From: an uncultured Archangium sp.
GTDB lineage: Bacteria; Myxococcota; Myxococcia; Myxococcales; Myxococcaceae
Assembly: GCA_903905455.1 (NCBI GenBank)
Contig: CAIVGN010000157.1
Span: 1 to 64,000, forward strand
Reading direction: 5' to 3'
Length of the DNA stretch: 64,000 bases
In this document: one piece after another, positions 25,189-32,927 of the stretch
Layout: the number at the start of each line of letters is the position of its first letter
Position numbering within the stretch: the first letter of the stretch is position 1
Program-made: the position numbers and the translations under genes
The notes under the pieces: generated by a model
Told to the model about the DNA's origin: nothing
What the model saw: the letters and a program-made list of their open reading frames with translations, nothing else
The model's database searches: none

Positions 25189-27157
25189 GGGGCTCACTCT
25201 TCTGACTCTTCTGCTTGAAGCGCCACAACTGGAGGTTCTTCTCGGTGCTCTTGAGCGAGTCGAGCAGTTTCTCGGCGTCCTTCTTGCTCACGTCGACTCC
25301 ACCGTCGGGCAGGCGTGAGGGCTCGCCCTGGCTCATGCCTGCATCCTGGCTCTCTTCGGCGCCGCCATCGCTGCCGCCGTCGCCGGGTTGGTCCTGGCTG
25401 GACTGGCCCGCGTCGCCCTTCTTGTCCTTCTCGCCTTGACCGCCGTCGCCAGAGCCGCCGTCTCCCTGCCCGCCGTCACCCGGGCCCTGGCCGCCGTCCA
25501 TGCCCCCGTCGGTCCCTCCGTCCGGCGAGCCCGCGTCACCGCTGCCCCCGTCGGGCTGGCCACCGTCGGGGCGGCCGGCGTCTGAACCACCGTCGGTGAC
25601 GCCGCCATCCAGGCCGGCATCGGGGCGACCGCCGTCGTTGCCCCCACCGTCCGGGGTGCCGCCGTCGCCGCCCTTCGACTCTTCAGGGGGGAGGTTCTTG
25701 AGCATCACCTCCAGGTTGTGGCGGGCGAGCTGGTCGTCGGGGTTCTTGCGCAGCGCCGCGCGGTACTCGGTGATGGCCTGCTTCTTCTCCCCCGCGGCGG
25801 CCGCGACGTTGCCCAGGTTGTAGTGGATCTTGCCGGCCAGCTCGCCCGTGCGATCGAGCTCGAGGGCCTGGTTGAGCGCCTGCTTCGCCTCGTCGTTGCG
25901 GTTGAGTTTGTGGAGCGCGAGGCCGCGGTTGTATTGCACCCGCGCGTCCGACGGCTTCTCCTTGAGCGCGGCGTCGTAGTGCGTGAGCGCCTCGTCGAAC
26001 TTCTGCGCGTCGTAGGCCTCGGTGCCGAGCTGCACCTCGGGGTGGTTCTTCTCGAAGGGCCCGGCGGCCTCGGCCCGGCCCGCGGCGACGAGCCCCACGA
26101 GCAGGCCCAGCGCGCGCGACCGGCGCCACGAGGGGAGCAGCAGGAAGCCCAGGACCAGGAACCCGAGGCCCACGGCGAGGAACGGCTGGTACGACTCGCC
26201 GTACTTCATGGTGACCCGGCTCTCGAGTTCGCTCTTCTGCAGGGTGTCGATGATCTTCACCACCTCGGCCATGGCCACGCCGCGGGGCTCGGTGAAGAAC
26301 TCGCCGCCGGTCGCAGACGCGATGCGCGTCAACCCGGCGCGATCGAGGTGGCTGATCACCGTCACCCCTGCCTCGTCCTTCTTGTACCCGGCGACCTCGC
26401 CGTTGCGGTTCAAGATGGGCACCGGCTCTCCGGTGTCGCTGCCGATGCCGATGGCCAGCACCCGCGCCCCGAGCTCCTTGAGCGCGTCGATGCCCTCGCC
26501 GATCTCCCCGTCGAGATCTTCCCCGTCCGAGAGCAGCACCACCACCCGGTCCTTGGCGCCGCGATCGGCGTTCTCCAGCACCTGCCGCGAGAGCAACAGC
26601 GCCGCGCCGATGTTGGTCCCGCCCTGGGGCATGGTCTCCGGGTCGACCGCGCGCAGGAAGAGCTTCGCCGCCGCGTAGTCCGAGGTGAGCGGGCACTGGA
26701 TGAAGGCGTCGCCGGCGAACACCACCAGGCCCACGCGGTCGCCCTTGAGCGAGTCGAGCAGGGTGGTCAGCTCGAGCTTGGCGCGCTCCAGCCGCGAGGG
26801 CGTGACGTCGCGCGCGTACATCGACTTCGAGGCGTCGAGCGCCACTACCACGTCGATGCCGCGCCGCTTGGCGACCTCGGCCTTCTCGCCGCACTGGGGC
26901 TGGGCCAGGGCGAGGGCGAAGAAGACCAGGGCCATGGTGTACGCCGAGCTCTGCAGCGTGGGCAGCGCCACCGAGACTCCCGGCGCGAGCACGTCGGCGA
27001 GGCGGTTCGAGACGGCCTTCGAGAGCCGCGTGCTGCGGCGCACCGAGACCACGATGGCGATGAGCCCGAAGAGCAGCGCCACGCCCACGCCCGCGAGGAA
27101 CCACGGCTGGGCGAAGCCGGCCTTGTAGCCGAGCAGCGAGAAGCGCCACGGGCTCAT
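25172..27157 (-). CDS. BatB-BatC fusion: VWA domain plus TPR domain
   Basis: 661 residues from ATG 27157 (overlaps the batA stop, ATGA). The N-terminus has two membrane helices, then a VWA domain with the metal site DASKS (near 104) and VVLLSDGED; a third helix (about 308-325) and a short one follow. Next are TPR repeats (about 355-490; DARVQYNRGLALHKLNRNDE, IHYNLGNVAAAAGEKKQAI), then a Gly/Asp/Pro-rich stretch with many PDGG/GDGG units (about 495-622), and a basic C-terminus. In many bacteria BatB and BatC are separate; here one reading frame covers both. Confidence 0.85.
   Translation of the reverse strand: MSPWRFSLLGYKAGFAQPWFLAGVGVALLFGLIAIVVSVRRSTRLSKAVSNRLADVLAPGVSVALPTLQSSAYTMALVFFALALAQPQCGEKAEVAKRRGIDVVVALDASKSMYARDVTPSRLERAKLELTTLLDSLKGDRVGLVVFAGDAFIQCPLTSDYAAAKLFLRAVDPETMPQGGTNIGAALLLSRQVLENADRGAKDRVVVLLSDGEDLDGEIGEGIDALKELGARVLAIGIGSDTGEPVPILNRNGEVAGYKKDEAGVTVISHLDRAGLTRIASATGGEFFTEPRGVAMAEVVKIIDTLQKSELESRVTMKYGESYQPFLAVGLGFLVLGFLLLPSWRRSRALGLLVGLVAAGRAEAAGPFEKNHPEVQLGTEAYDAQKFDEALTHYDAALKEKPSDARVQYNRGLALHKLNRNDEAKQALNQALELDRTGELAGKIHYNLGNVAAAAGEKKQAITEYRAALRKNPDDQLARHNLEVMLKNLPPEESKGGDGGTPDGGGNDGGRPDAGLDGGVTDGGSDAGRPDGGQPDGGSGDAGSPDGGTDGGMDGGQGPGDGGQGDGGSGDGGQGEKDKKGDAGQSSQDQPGDGGSDGGAEESQDAGMSQGEPSRLPDGGVDVSKKDAEKLLDSLKSTEKNLQLWRFKQKSQKSEPHGKDW
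25291..25676 (-). repeat. PDGG/GDGG low-complexity coding repeat in batBC
   Basis: About 385 bases coding for irregular copies of P-D-G-G, S-D-A-G and G-D-G-G. The DNA is a run of imperfect CCGCCGTC units. It probably forms a flexible linker after the TPR domain and may vary in length between strains. Confidence 0.7.
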
Positions 27158-28164
27158 GGGAACACCCGCAGCAGCGTCGACTTGAGGAAGAACTCGAGGA
27201 ACAAGAGGAACGCCGCGGCCAGCAGGTACTGGTGGAACAGCTCGCGGTACGTGGCCATGGCCCCGCCTTCCATCAACTTGCTGCGCTCCAGCGAGTCGAG
27301 GACCTTCTGCAGGCCCTCCTTGAGCGACTCGCGATCGGTGGCGCGGAAGTACTCGCCGCCCGTGGAGCTGGCGATCTTCTGCAGCAGCTCGGGGTTGATG
27401 GGGATCTCCACGTCGCGCCACGCGGTCTGGCCGAAGATGTCCTGGCCGGCCGGGAAGGGGACCTTGCCGCCCTTGCCCACGAGGATGGTGTACACGGGGA
27501 TCTTCAGCGCGCGCGCGGCCTCGGCGGCGTCCAGGGGTGACACCCGGCCGGCGTTGTTGTCGCCGTCGGTGATCAGCACCACCACCCGGCTCTTGGCCTC
27601 GGAGTCGCGCAGCCGGTTGAGCGCCGTGGCCACCGCGTCACCGATGGCCGTGCCGTCTTCCAGCACGCGGGTGCGCAGCTGCTTGATGACCTCCTTGAGC
27701 ACGCCGTAGTCGAGGGTCAGCGGCGCCTGCGTGTAGGCCGCGCCCGAGAACACCACGAGGCCGATGCGATCGTTGGTGCGCCCGGCGAGGAACTCGGTGA
27801 GCACTTCCTTCGCCACGTGGAGCCGGTTGTTGGGACGAAAGTCGGCCGCCTCCATGGAGGTCGAGAGATCGAGGGCGATCATGATGTCGATGCCCTCCAC
27901 GCTGAGGTCCTTCACGCGGCTGTCGCGCTCCTGGGGCCGGGCGAGGGCCACCACCGCCAGGACGTAGGCCGCGATGCGCAGCGCCGGGAGGATCCACAGC
28001 AGGTACGGGCGCACGCCGCGGCCCTGCTTGAAGAGCTGGCTGGCCGCCGAGAACCGCAGCACCGCGCGCTTCTTCTTCTCGACCCACGCCCACCCGATGA
28101 ACAGGGGCACGAGCACGAGCAGCCACAGCACCTGCGGGCTCTGGAAGTTCGAGAGCTCGATCAC
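27154..28164 (-). CDS. batA: BatA: VWA-domain membrane protein
   Basis: 336 residues. Two N-terminal membrane helices (about 10-26 and 55-75), a VWA domain with the MIDAS motif DLSTS (near 96), the T of LDYGV region and VVVLITDGDNN, and a C-terminal helix (about 312-330). BatA is anchored in the inner membrane with the metal-binding domain in the periplasm and interacts with BatB and BatD. It overlaps the upstream BatD-like gene (ATGA) and the downstream batBC gene (ATGA), so the whole block is one operon. Confidence 0.88.
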   Translation of the reverse strand: MIELSNFQSPQVLWLLVLVPLFIGWAWVEKKKRAVLRFSAASQLFKQGRGVRPYLLWILPALRIAAYVLAVVALARPQERDSRVKDLSVEGIDIMIALDLSTSMEAADFRPNNRLHVAKEVLTEFLAGRTNDRIGLVVFSGAAYTQAPLTLDYGVLKEVIKQLRTRVLEDGTAIGDAVATALNRLRDSEAKSRVVVLITDGDNNAGRVSPLDAAEAARALKIPVYTILVGKGGKVPFPAGQDIFGQTAWRDVEIPINPELLQKIASSTGGEYFRATDRESLKEGLQKVLDSLERSKLMEGGAMATYRELFHQYLLAAAFLLFLEFFLKSTLLRVFP

Positions 28165-29123
28165 GGCTTGGCGGGGGGCGGAGGGAGGAGCGCGGCCTGC
28201 GTGGCGTGCACGATGCGGTACGCCAGCTCGAGGTGCGTCTTGCAGTCGTCGACGCTGGGCTCCTGCCTGGCGTAGCGGATGAAGTCGGAGGCCTCGGCGA
28301 AGACCGCGAGATCGGCCATCGGCAGGCCCGGGGTGGTGCGGGCCCGCAGGGCGTTGAGCAGCTCGGGCGTGGTGCTCTCGAGCGCCTCGAAGCCGTAGAG
28401 CTCGCCGAGGTAGCCGCGGACGATCTCCGAGAGGCGGAAGTAGTACGGCTTGAACTCGCCCTTCGCGGGGAGGTTCTCCTTCGCCAGGCCGTCCAGCGCC
28501 TTGGTCACGCGCACGCGCAGCGGCTCGGGCGGGGCCACGTACACCGGCGTCGCCCCCTTCGGCCGCTTCAGGTACCGCACCAGCGCGTAGCCCAGGGCGA
28601 GCGCGGCCAGGACGCCGGCCAGGATGTAGAGGAGGCGCCAGCTCCGGATGGCGACCTCTTCCGGCGCCTTCACGTCGTAGAGGTTCTCGCCCTTCGTCTG
28701 CGCGTCGGCCGGCAACGTCGAGACGACCTCCAGCTTCACCCGCGGCACGGGCAAGGTGCCGGTGCCGCCGGCTGAGGTGATCTCGACCTCCAGGGCCGGG
28801 GTGTCCAGCGTGCCGAGCTGAAACGCGGCGAGCTTCACCAGGATGGTGGTGGTCGATTGGGCCGCCCCGTCGACCCGGCTGCGCTCCTGCCCGAGGTAGT
28901 CGAAGTCACCGAGATCGCTCGGGGTTTTGAGCTCGTAGCGTTGCCCCGGCTCGTGGGCGATGACGATCTCCAGGGTCGCCGGCTCGCCCAGCTTCACCTT
29001 GTCGGCGAGCACCCGGGCATGCAGTTGAAGCGGAGACGCAAGTCCGCCATCGGGCTCCGCAGCAGGAGCCGCCCCAGCCAGCACGTAGACGAGCGACAAC
29101 AGTCGAACCAAGGCACCTGACAC
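28161..29123 (-). CDS. BatD-like / DUF4381-type membrane protein, first gene of the Bat operon
   Basis: 320 residues. A signal peptide (LSLVYVLAGAAPAA) leads into an Ig-like domain similar to the first domain of BatD (LHARVLADKVKLGEPATLEI), then one membrane helix (about 167-190) and a cytoplasmic helical domain (RVRVTKALDGLAKENLPAKG and a long C-terminus). This combines features of BatD and DUF4381 proteins found in Bat operons. Directly upstream one would expect moxR (AAA+ ATPase) and a DUF58 gene; here the next gene is divergent, so those partners are not adjacent. Confidence 0.7.
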   Translation of the reverse strand: MSGALVRLLSLVYVLAGAAPAAEPDGGLASPLQLHARVLADKVKLGEPATLEIVIAHEPGQRYELKTPSDLGDFDYLGQERSRVDGAAQSTTTILVKLAAFQLGTLDTPALEVEITSAGGTGTLPVPRVKLEVVSTLPADAQTKGENLYDVKAPEEVAIRSWRLLYILAGVLAALALGYALVRYLKRPKGATPVYVAPPEPLRVRVTKALDGLAKENLPAKGEFKPYYFRLSEIVRGYLGELYGFEALESTTPELLNALRARTTPGLPMADLAVFAEASDFIRYARQEPSVDDCKTHLELAYRIVHATQAALLPPPPAKP

Positions 29124-29149
29124 ATTCCCGAGAACGCTCGGCGACGCAA

Positions 29150-29179
29150 GGGAACTCCGTGGGCTAGGGTTTCGTTCCC
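29150..29179. promoter_or_regulatory. inverted repeat GGGAAC/GTTCCC at the divergent Bat-hypothetical junction
   Basis: GGGAAC (29150-29155) and GTTCCC (29174-29179) form a perfect six-base dyad with an 18-base spacer ending at the ATG of the plus-strand gene. It lies in the 56-base gap between two divergent starts and may be an operator. Confidence 0.3.
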
Positions 29180-29740
29180 ATGAGCCAATTCCCCATCGAC
29201 GTTGATGCAGAAGCCATCTTCCTCGACGGCGCCTGGTACACGCGAGAGGACCTTTCGCGCCGTATCCGCGCCATGTTGGACGCTGGCGACTTCAACGTCG
29301 CGCGGCCGTCCATGGCGCTCCAGGAGCTCACCCAGCTCATGCAGGGGGTGCGCACCCTGGCGTTCCGGTCGACCCCGGAGCTGGCCGACGCGCTCACCCA
29401 GCTCGCCACCCGGCTCCAGCAATCGGTCGGCGCGGTCATCCGGGAGGCGGTGACCCAGTACATCACCGACGCCAACTCCGAGCCGGTGGATCCCCGTCAC
29501 CAGCAGGCCGAGCGCACGGAAGAGACGGTGCGGGCGGCCGTGCCCATGCCGCTGATCACCAGCACCACCAGCGAGGATCTCCCCAAGGTGATCGTCGAGG
29601 CGCCGCAGGTGATCGCCGGCCCCGGGGCGCTGCGGGCGGCCGGCGTCGAGAGCGGGGACCCCCTGGAGCTGACGCAGCGCAAGCAGCAGGCGGGCGCCGC
29701 CGCCGGCACCGAGGCCGAGCAGGTGTGGTTCAAGCAGTGA
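29180..29740 (+). CDS. hypothetical protein, divergent from the Bat operon
   Basis: 186 residues, no signal peptide or membrane segment. The first 110 residues look folded and mainly helical (LSRRIRAMLDAGDFNVARPS; ELADALTQLATRLQQSVGAV); the rest is Ala/Thr/Glu/Gln-rich and likely disordered. I do not recognise a family. It is transcribed away from the Bat operon from a 56-base shared gap and is followed by the DUF4105 gene after 25 bases. Confidence 0.6.
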   Translation: MSQFPIDVDAEAIFLDGAWYTREDLSRRIRAMLDAGDFNVARPSMALQELTQLMQGVRTLAFRSTPELADALTQLATRLQQSVGAVIREAVTQYITDANSEPVDPRHQQAERTEETVRAAVPMPLITSTTSEDLPKVIVEAPQVIAGPGALRAAGVESGDPLELTQRKQQAGAAAGTEAEQVWFKQ

Positions 29741-29765
29741 ACGAAGTGGGCTACACGCCCCCGCC

Positions 29766-31028
29766 GTGATTCACGTGCTCACGCTGTTGGTAGCGACGAC
29801 GGCCGCGCAGTCTCTCCCGCCCTGGATGACGGGGGAGAGCCAGCCGGCCGATCTGTCCGTCTCGCTGGTGACCTTCAGCCCCGGCGACTCGCTCGTCGAG
29901 TGGTGGGGCCACACCTCGTTCGTCATCGAGGACAAGCGGCTCAACCACGCCCGCCTCTACAACTTCGGCATGTTCGGCCCGAAGGAAGGCGACACCACCG
30001 GCTTCGTGCAGGACTTCATCAAGGGCCGGCTCATCTTCTGGGTGGCCGATGATTCGGTGCTCGGCACCTTCAACTTCTACAAGAAGTACCTCGACCGCGA
30101 CGTGCGCATCCAGGAGCTCGATCTCGAGCCCTCCGAGGCCATGGCCATCGCCAGGCGCCTGGGCACCCACGTGCTGCCCGAGAACCGCATGTACCGGTAC
30201 CACCACTACAACGACAACTGCTCCACCCGGCCGCGCGACATCGTCGACGAGGCCATCGGTGGGCAGTTGAAGGCGGCCACCGCGGCGCCCTCGCGCATGA
30301 CGCTGCGGCAGCACACCCTGCGCTACTCGGGGGTGAACCCGCCGATGTCGCTGGTGCTCGACTACCTGCAGGCCGACTCGCTCGACCAGCCCATCACCCA
30401 GCAGCAGGACGCCTACCTCCCCGACGAGCTCGAGCTGCAGCTGGCGCGGCAGCAGGTACAGCGGGCCGACGGCTCGGTGCGGCCGCTGGTGAAGAAGCAG
30501 TGGAACTGGTTCCAGAGCGCGCGAAAGCCGCCGCCGGCCGTCGCACCCAACTGGATTCCGTACGAGCTGGGGGTCGGGGTGCTGCTGGCGGCCCTCGCGC
30601 ACGCGCTGGGGCACTGGGGCCGGGGTGGGAAGAAGGCCCCGCGCGTGCTGCTGGGGCTCTACACCGCGGTGCTCGGGCTGGGCCTCGGGGTCCTGGGCTC
30701 GGCGCTCGCGTTCCTGATGACCTTCACCGACCACGACGTCACCTTCGGGAACGAGAACCTGTTCCAGGCCAACCCCATCACCCTGGCCTTGCTGCCGCTC
30801 GGGGTGATGCTCGCGTGGGGGTCGAAGCGGGCGGTGCGGGGCAACCGGGTCGTCTGGACCGTGCTCGCCGCGATCTCGGTGCTGGGGGTGCTGGTGAAGG
30901 TGCTGCCTTCCGCTGACCAGGCCAACGGGAACATCCTGGCGATCCTGGTGCCGGTGAACGTCGGCTTCGCCGCGCTGTGGTGGCTGCAGGCGCGCTTCGA
31001 ACAGAAACGCGCGCCCACCGCCGGCTGA
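29766..31028 (+). CDS. DUF4105 (Lnb N-terminal-like) membrane protein
   Basis: 420 residues from GTG or ATG-type start at 29766, with a signal peptide (IHVLTLLVATTAAQS). The periplasmic N-terminal domain has the DUF4105 hallmarks WWGHTSFVI (near 46-54) and YNDNCSTRPRDIVD (near 147-160), whose conserved His and Cys recall a permuted NlpC/P60-like active site. The C-terminal 150 residues hold about four membrane helices. An enzymatic role in the envelope is likely but unproven. It ends convergently with sodB, five bases apart. Confidence 0.8.
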   Translation: MIHVLTLLVATTAAQSLPPWMTGESQPADLSVSLVTFSPGDSLVEWWGHTSFVIEDKRLNHARLYNFGMFGPKEGDTTGFVQDFIKGRLIFWVADDSVLGTFNFYKKYLDRDVRIQELDLEPSEAMAIARRLGTHVLPENRMYRYHHYNDNCSTRPRDIVDEAIGGQLKAATAAPSRMTLRQHTLRYSGVNPPMSLVLDYLQADSLDQPITQQQDAYLPDELELQLARQQVQRADGSVRPLVKKQWNWFQSARKPPPAVAPNWIPYELGVGVLLAALAHALGHWGRGGKKAPRVLLGLYTAVLGLGLGVLGSALAFLMTFTDHDVTFGNENLFQANPITLALLPLGVMLAWGSKRAVRGNRVVWTVLAAISVLGVLVKVLPSADQANGNILAILVPVNVGFAALWWLQARFEQKRAPTAG

Positions 31029-31033
31029 AACGC

Positions 31034-31612
31034 TTACTTGAAGTTCGCGGCCGCGAAGTCCCAGTTGGCCAACTTCTCGAGGAAGGTCTCGACGTACTTC
31101 GCGCGGAGGTTGCGGTAGTCGATGTAGTACGCGTGCTCCCAGACGTCGCAGGTCAGCAGCGCCTTCTGGCCCTTGGTCATCGGGGTCTCGGCGTTGCCCG
31201 TGGTGACGATCTTCAGCTTGTCGCCTTCCTTGACCAGCCACGCCCAGCCCGAGCCGAACTGGCCCATGGCCGCGGTCGAGAACTGGCTCTTGAAGTCGGC
31301 AAACGAACCGAAGTCGCGCTTGATGGCCTCGGCCAGCGCGCCGGTGGGCTCGCCGCCACCTTCCGGCTTCATCGAGTTCCAGTAGAAGGTGTGGTTCCAC
31401 ACCTGCGCCGCGTTGTTGAAGACGCCGCCCGACGAGGTCTTCACGATCTCCTCGAGGCTCTTCTCGGCCTCAGGCTTGCCCTCGAGGAGCTTCTTGAGGT
31501 TCGTCATGTAGGCCTGGTGGTGCTTCTCGTAGTGGTACGAGAACGTCTCCTCGGTGAGGTGGGGAGCGAGGGCCGTCTTGGCGTAGGGGAGGGGATCGAG
31601 TTCGAACTTCAT
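31034..31612 (-). CDS. sodB: Fe/Mn superoxide dismutase
   Basis: 192 residues, normal length for bacterial Fe-SOD. Metal ligands are His27 (YHYEKHH), the His in VWNHTFYWNSM, and Asp and His in CDVWEHAYYIDYRN. AQVWNHTFYW and FGSGWAWLV are more typical of iron than manganese enzymes. It converts superoxide to peroxide and oxygen in the cytoplasm; no signal peptide. A good Shine-Dalgarno (AAGGAG) precedes the ATG. It is divergent from prfB, with 119 bases between. Confidence 0.95.
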   Translation of the reverse strand: MKFELDPLPYAKTALAPHLTEETFSYHYEKHHQAYMTNLKKLLEGKPEAEKSLEEIVKTSSGGVFNNAAQVWNHTFYWNSMKPEGGGEPTGALAEAIKRDFGSFADFKSQFSTAAMGQFGSGWAWLVKEGDKLKIVTTGNAETPMTKGQKALLTCDVWEHAYYIDYRNLRAKYVETFLEKLANWDFAAANFK

Positions 31613-31731
31613 GGTGACTCCTTGAAGGGGTGGAACTGACGCGGGCCTGAGTTAATGACCCGGGCCCCGAAAGTCAGCAGGGGAATGAGACTTGCGTCGG
31701 CCGGACCCACCGTCGTACTGGGAGGACTCCT

Positions 31732-32854
31732 ATGGCGAACGAGATCATCAGCATGAAGGTGGCGGACCTCCAGGCGAGGCTTTCGAGCCTCCGGGGGTCT
31801 CTTTGACGTCGACCGCAAGAAGAGCCGCATCGCGCTAGTCGAACGCGACTCCACGCTGCCCGACTTCTGGAACGACAACGTCAAGGCGCAGGGCATGCTC
31901 AAGGAGAAGACGCTCCTCGAGAAGCAGCTCGCGTCGTTCGAGGCCGCCCAGCGGCGCTTCGATGACGCCAAGACCCTCATCGACCTGGGCGTCGAGATGG
32001 GCGACCCGGCCAGCGAGCAGGAAGGCATCGCGATGCTCCCCGCGATGGAGGACTACCTCAAGCAGCTCGAGCTCGAGAAGATGCTCTCCGGGCCCAACGA
32101 TCGCCTCAACTGCTACGTCGACATCAACGCCGGCGCCGGTGGCACCGAGTCCATGGACTGGGCCTCGATGCTCCTGCGCATGTACACGCGCTTCTGCGAG
32201 CGCCGCGGGTGGAAGGTCGAGATGTCCGACTACAACGCCGGCGAAGAGGCGGGCATCAAGAACGCCTCGCTGCGCATCGAGGGCGACAACGCCTACGGCT
32301 ACATGAAGGCCGAGATGGGCGTGCACCGCCTGGTGCGCATCTCGCCCTACGACTCGAACGCCCGCCGCCACACCTCGTTCGCCTCCGTCGACGTGTACCC
32401 CGAGGTGGATGACGACATCAAAATCGACATCCCCGAGAAGGACTACGAGCTCAAGTTCATCCGCGGCGGCGGCGCCGGCGGTCAGAAGGTCAACAAGACC
32501 AGCTCCACCGCCCAGCTGCGCCACTTGCCGACCAACATCGTGCTCACCGTGCAGACCGAGCGCAGCCAGAGCGCCAACAAGGACATGGCCTTCCAGATCC
32601 TCCGCTCGCGCCTCTACGATCTCGAGGTCAAGAAGCGCGAGGCCGAGAGCCAGACCCGCGAAGGCAACAAGTCCGACATCAGCTTCGGCTCCCAGATCCG
32701 CAGCTACGTGCTGGCGCCTTACCGCATGGTCAAGGACCTGCGGACCGGGGTGGAGTCAGGTCAACCTGACAAGGTGCTCGATGGTGACCTGGACGAGTTC
32801 ATTACCGCCCAGCTCATGGGTGTGAAGAACCCCGCCAAGGCGCTGCCCGAATAA
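31732..32854 (+). CDS. prfB: peptide chain release factor 2 with programmed +1 frameshift
   Basis: The ATG at 31732 (Shine-Dalgarno GGGAGGA) opens a 24-codon frame that ends at an in-frame UGA (31804-31806). After a +1 shift at CTT (31801-31803; base 31804 skipped) the frame continues to TAA 32854, giving about 373 residues. RF2 releases nascent chains at UGA and UAA. The peptidyl-tRNA hydrolysis motif GGQ is in RGGGAGGQKVNK; the codon-recognition tripeptide position reads SPY (ISPYDSNARRHTSF) where E. coli RF2 has SPF. Its own UGA makes synthesis self-limiting: low RF2 favours shifting. Confidence 0.95.
31790..31807 (+). promoter_or_regulatory. prfB programmed +1 frameshift site
   Basis: CTC CGG GGG TCT CTT TGA C: the CGGGGG acts as an internal Shine-Dalgarno-like element three bases before CTT, followed by the slow UGA C context. 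This is the same arrangement as the E. coli site (AGG GGG TAT CTT TGA C). Confidence 0.93.
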
Positions 32855-32927
32855 TCAGTCTCCGTCCATCACCTGAGACTTTCTCTGGGCTATGCTCGGG
32901 ACTTTCTCGGTCATGGTCGGGGGTTTG

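Noticed and set aside
25291-25676. Non-coding satellite repeat.
   Set aside because: It is an in-frame coding repeat (PDGG/GDGG) in the BatB-BatC fusion and the frame continues on both sides.
31895-32854. prfB starting at the internal ATG 31895 as a shortened RF2.
   Set aside because: The upstream 24-codon frame, Shine-Dalgarno and frameshift site are all intact.
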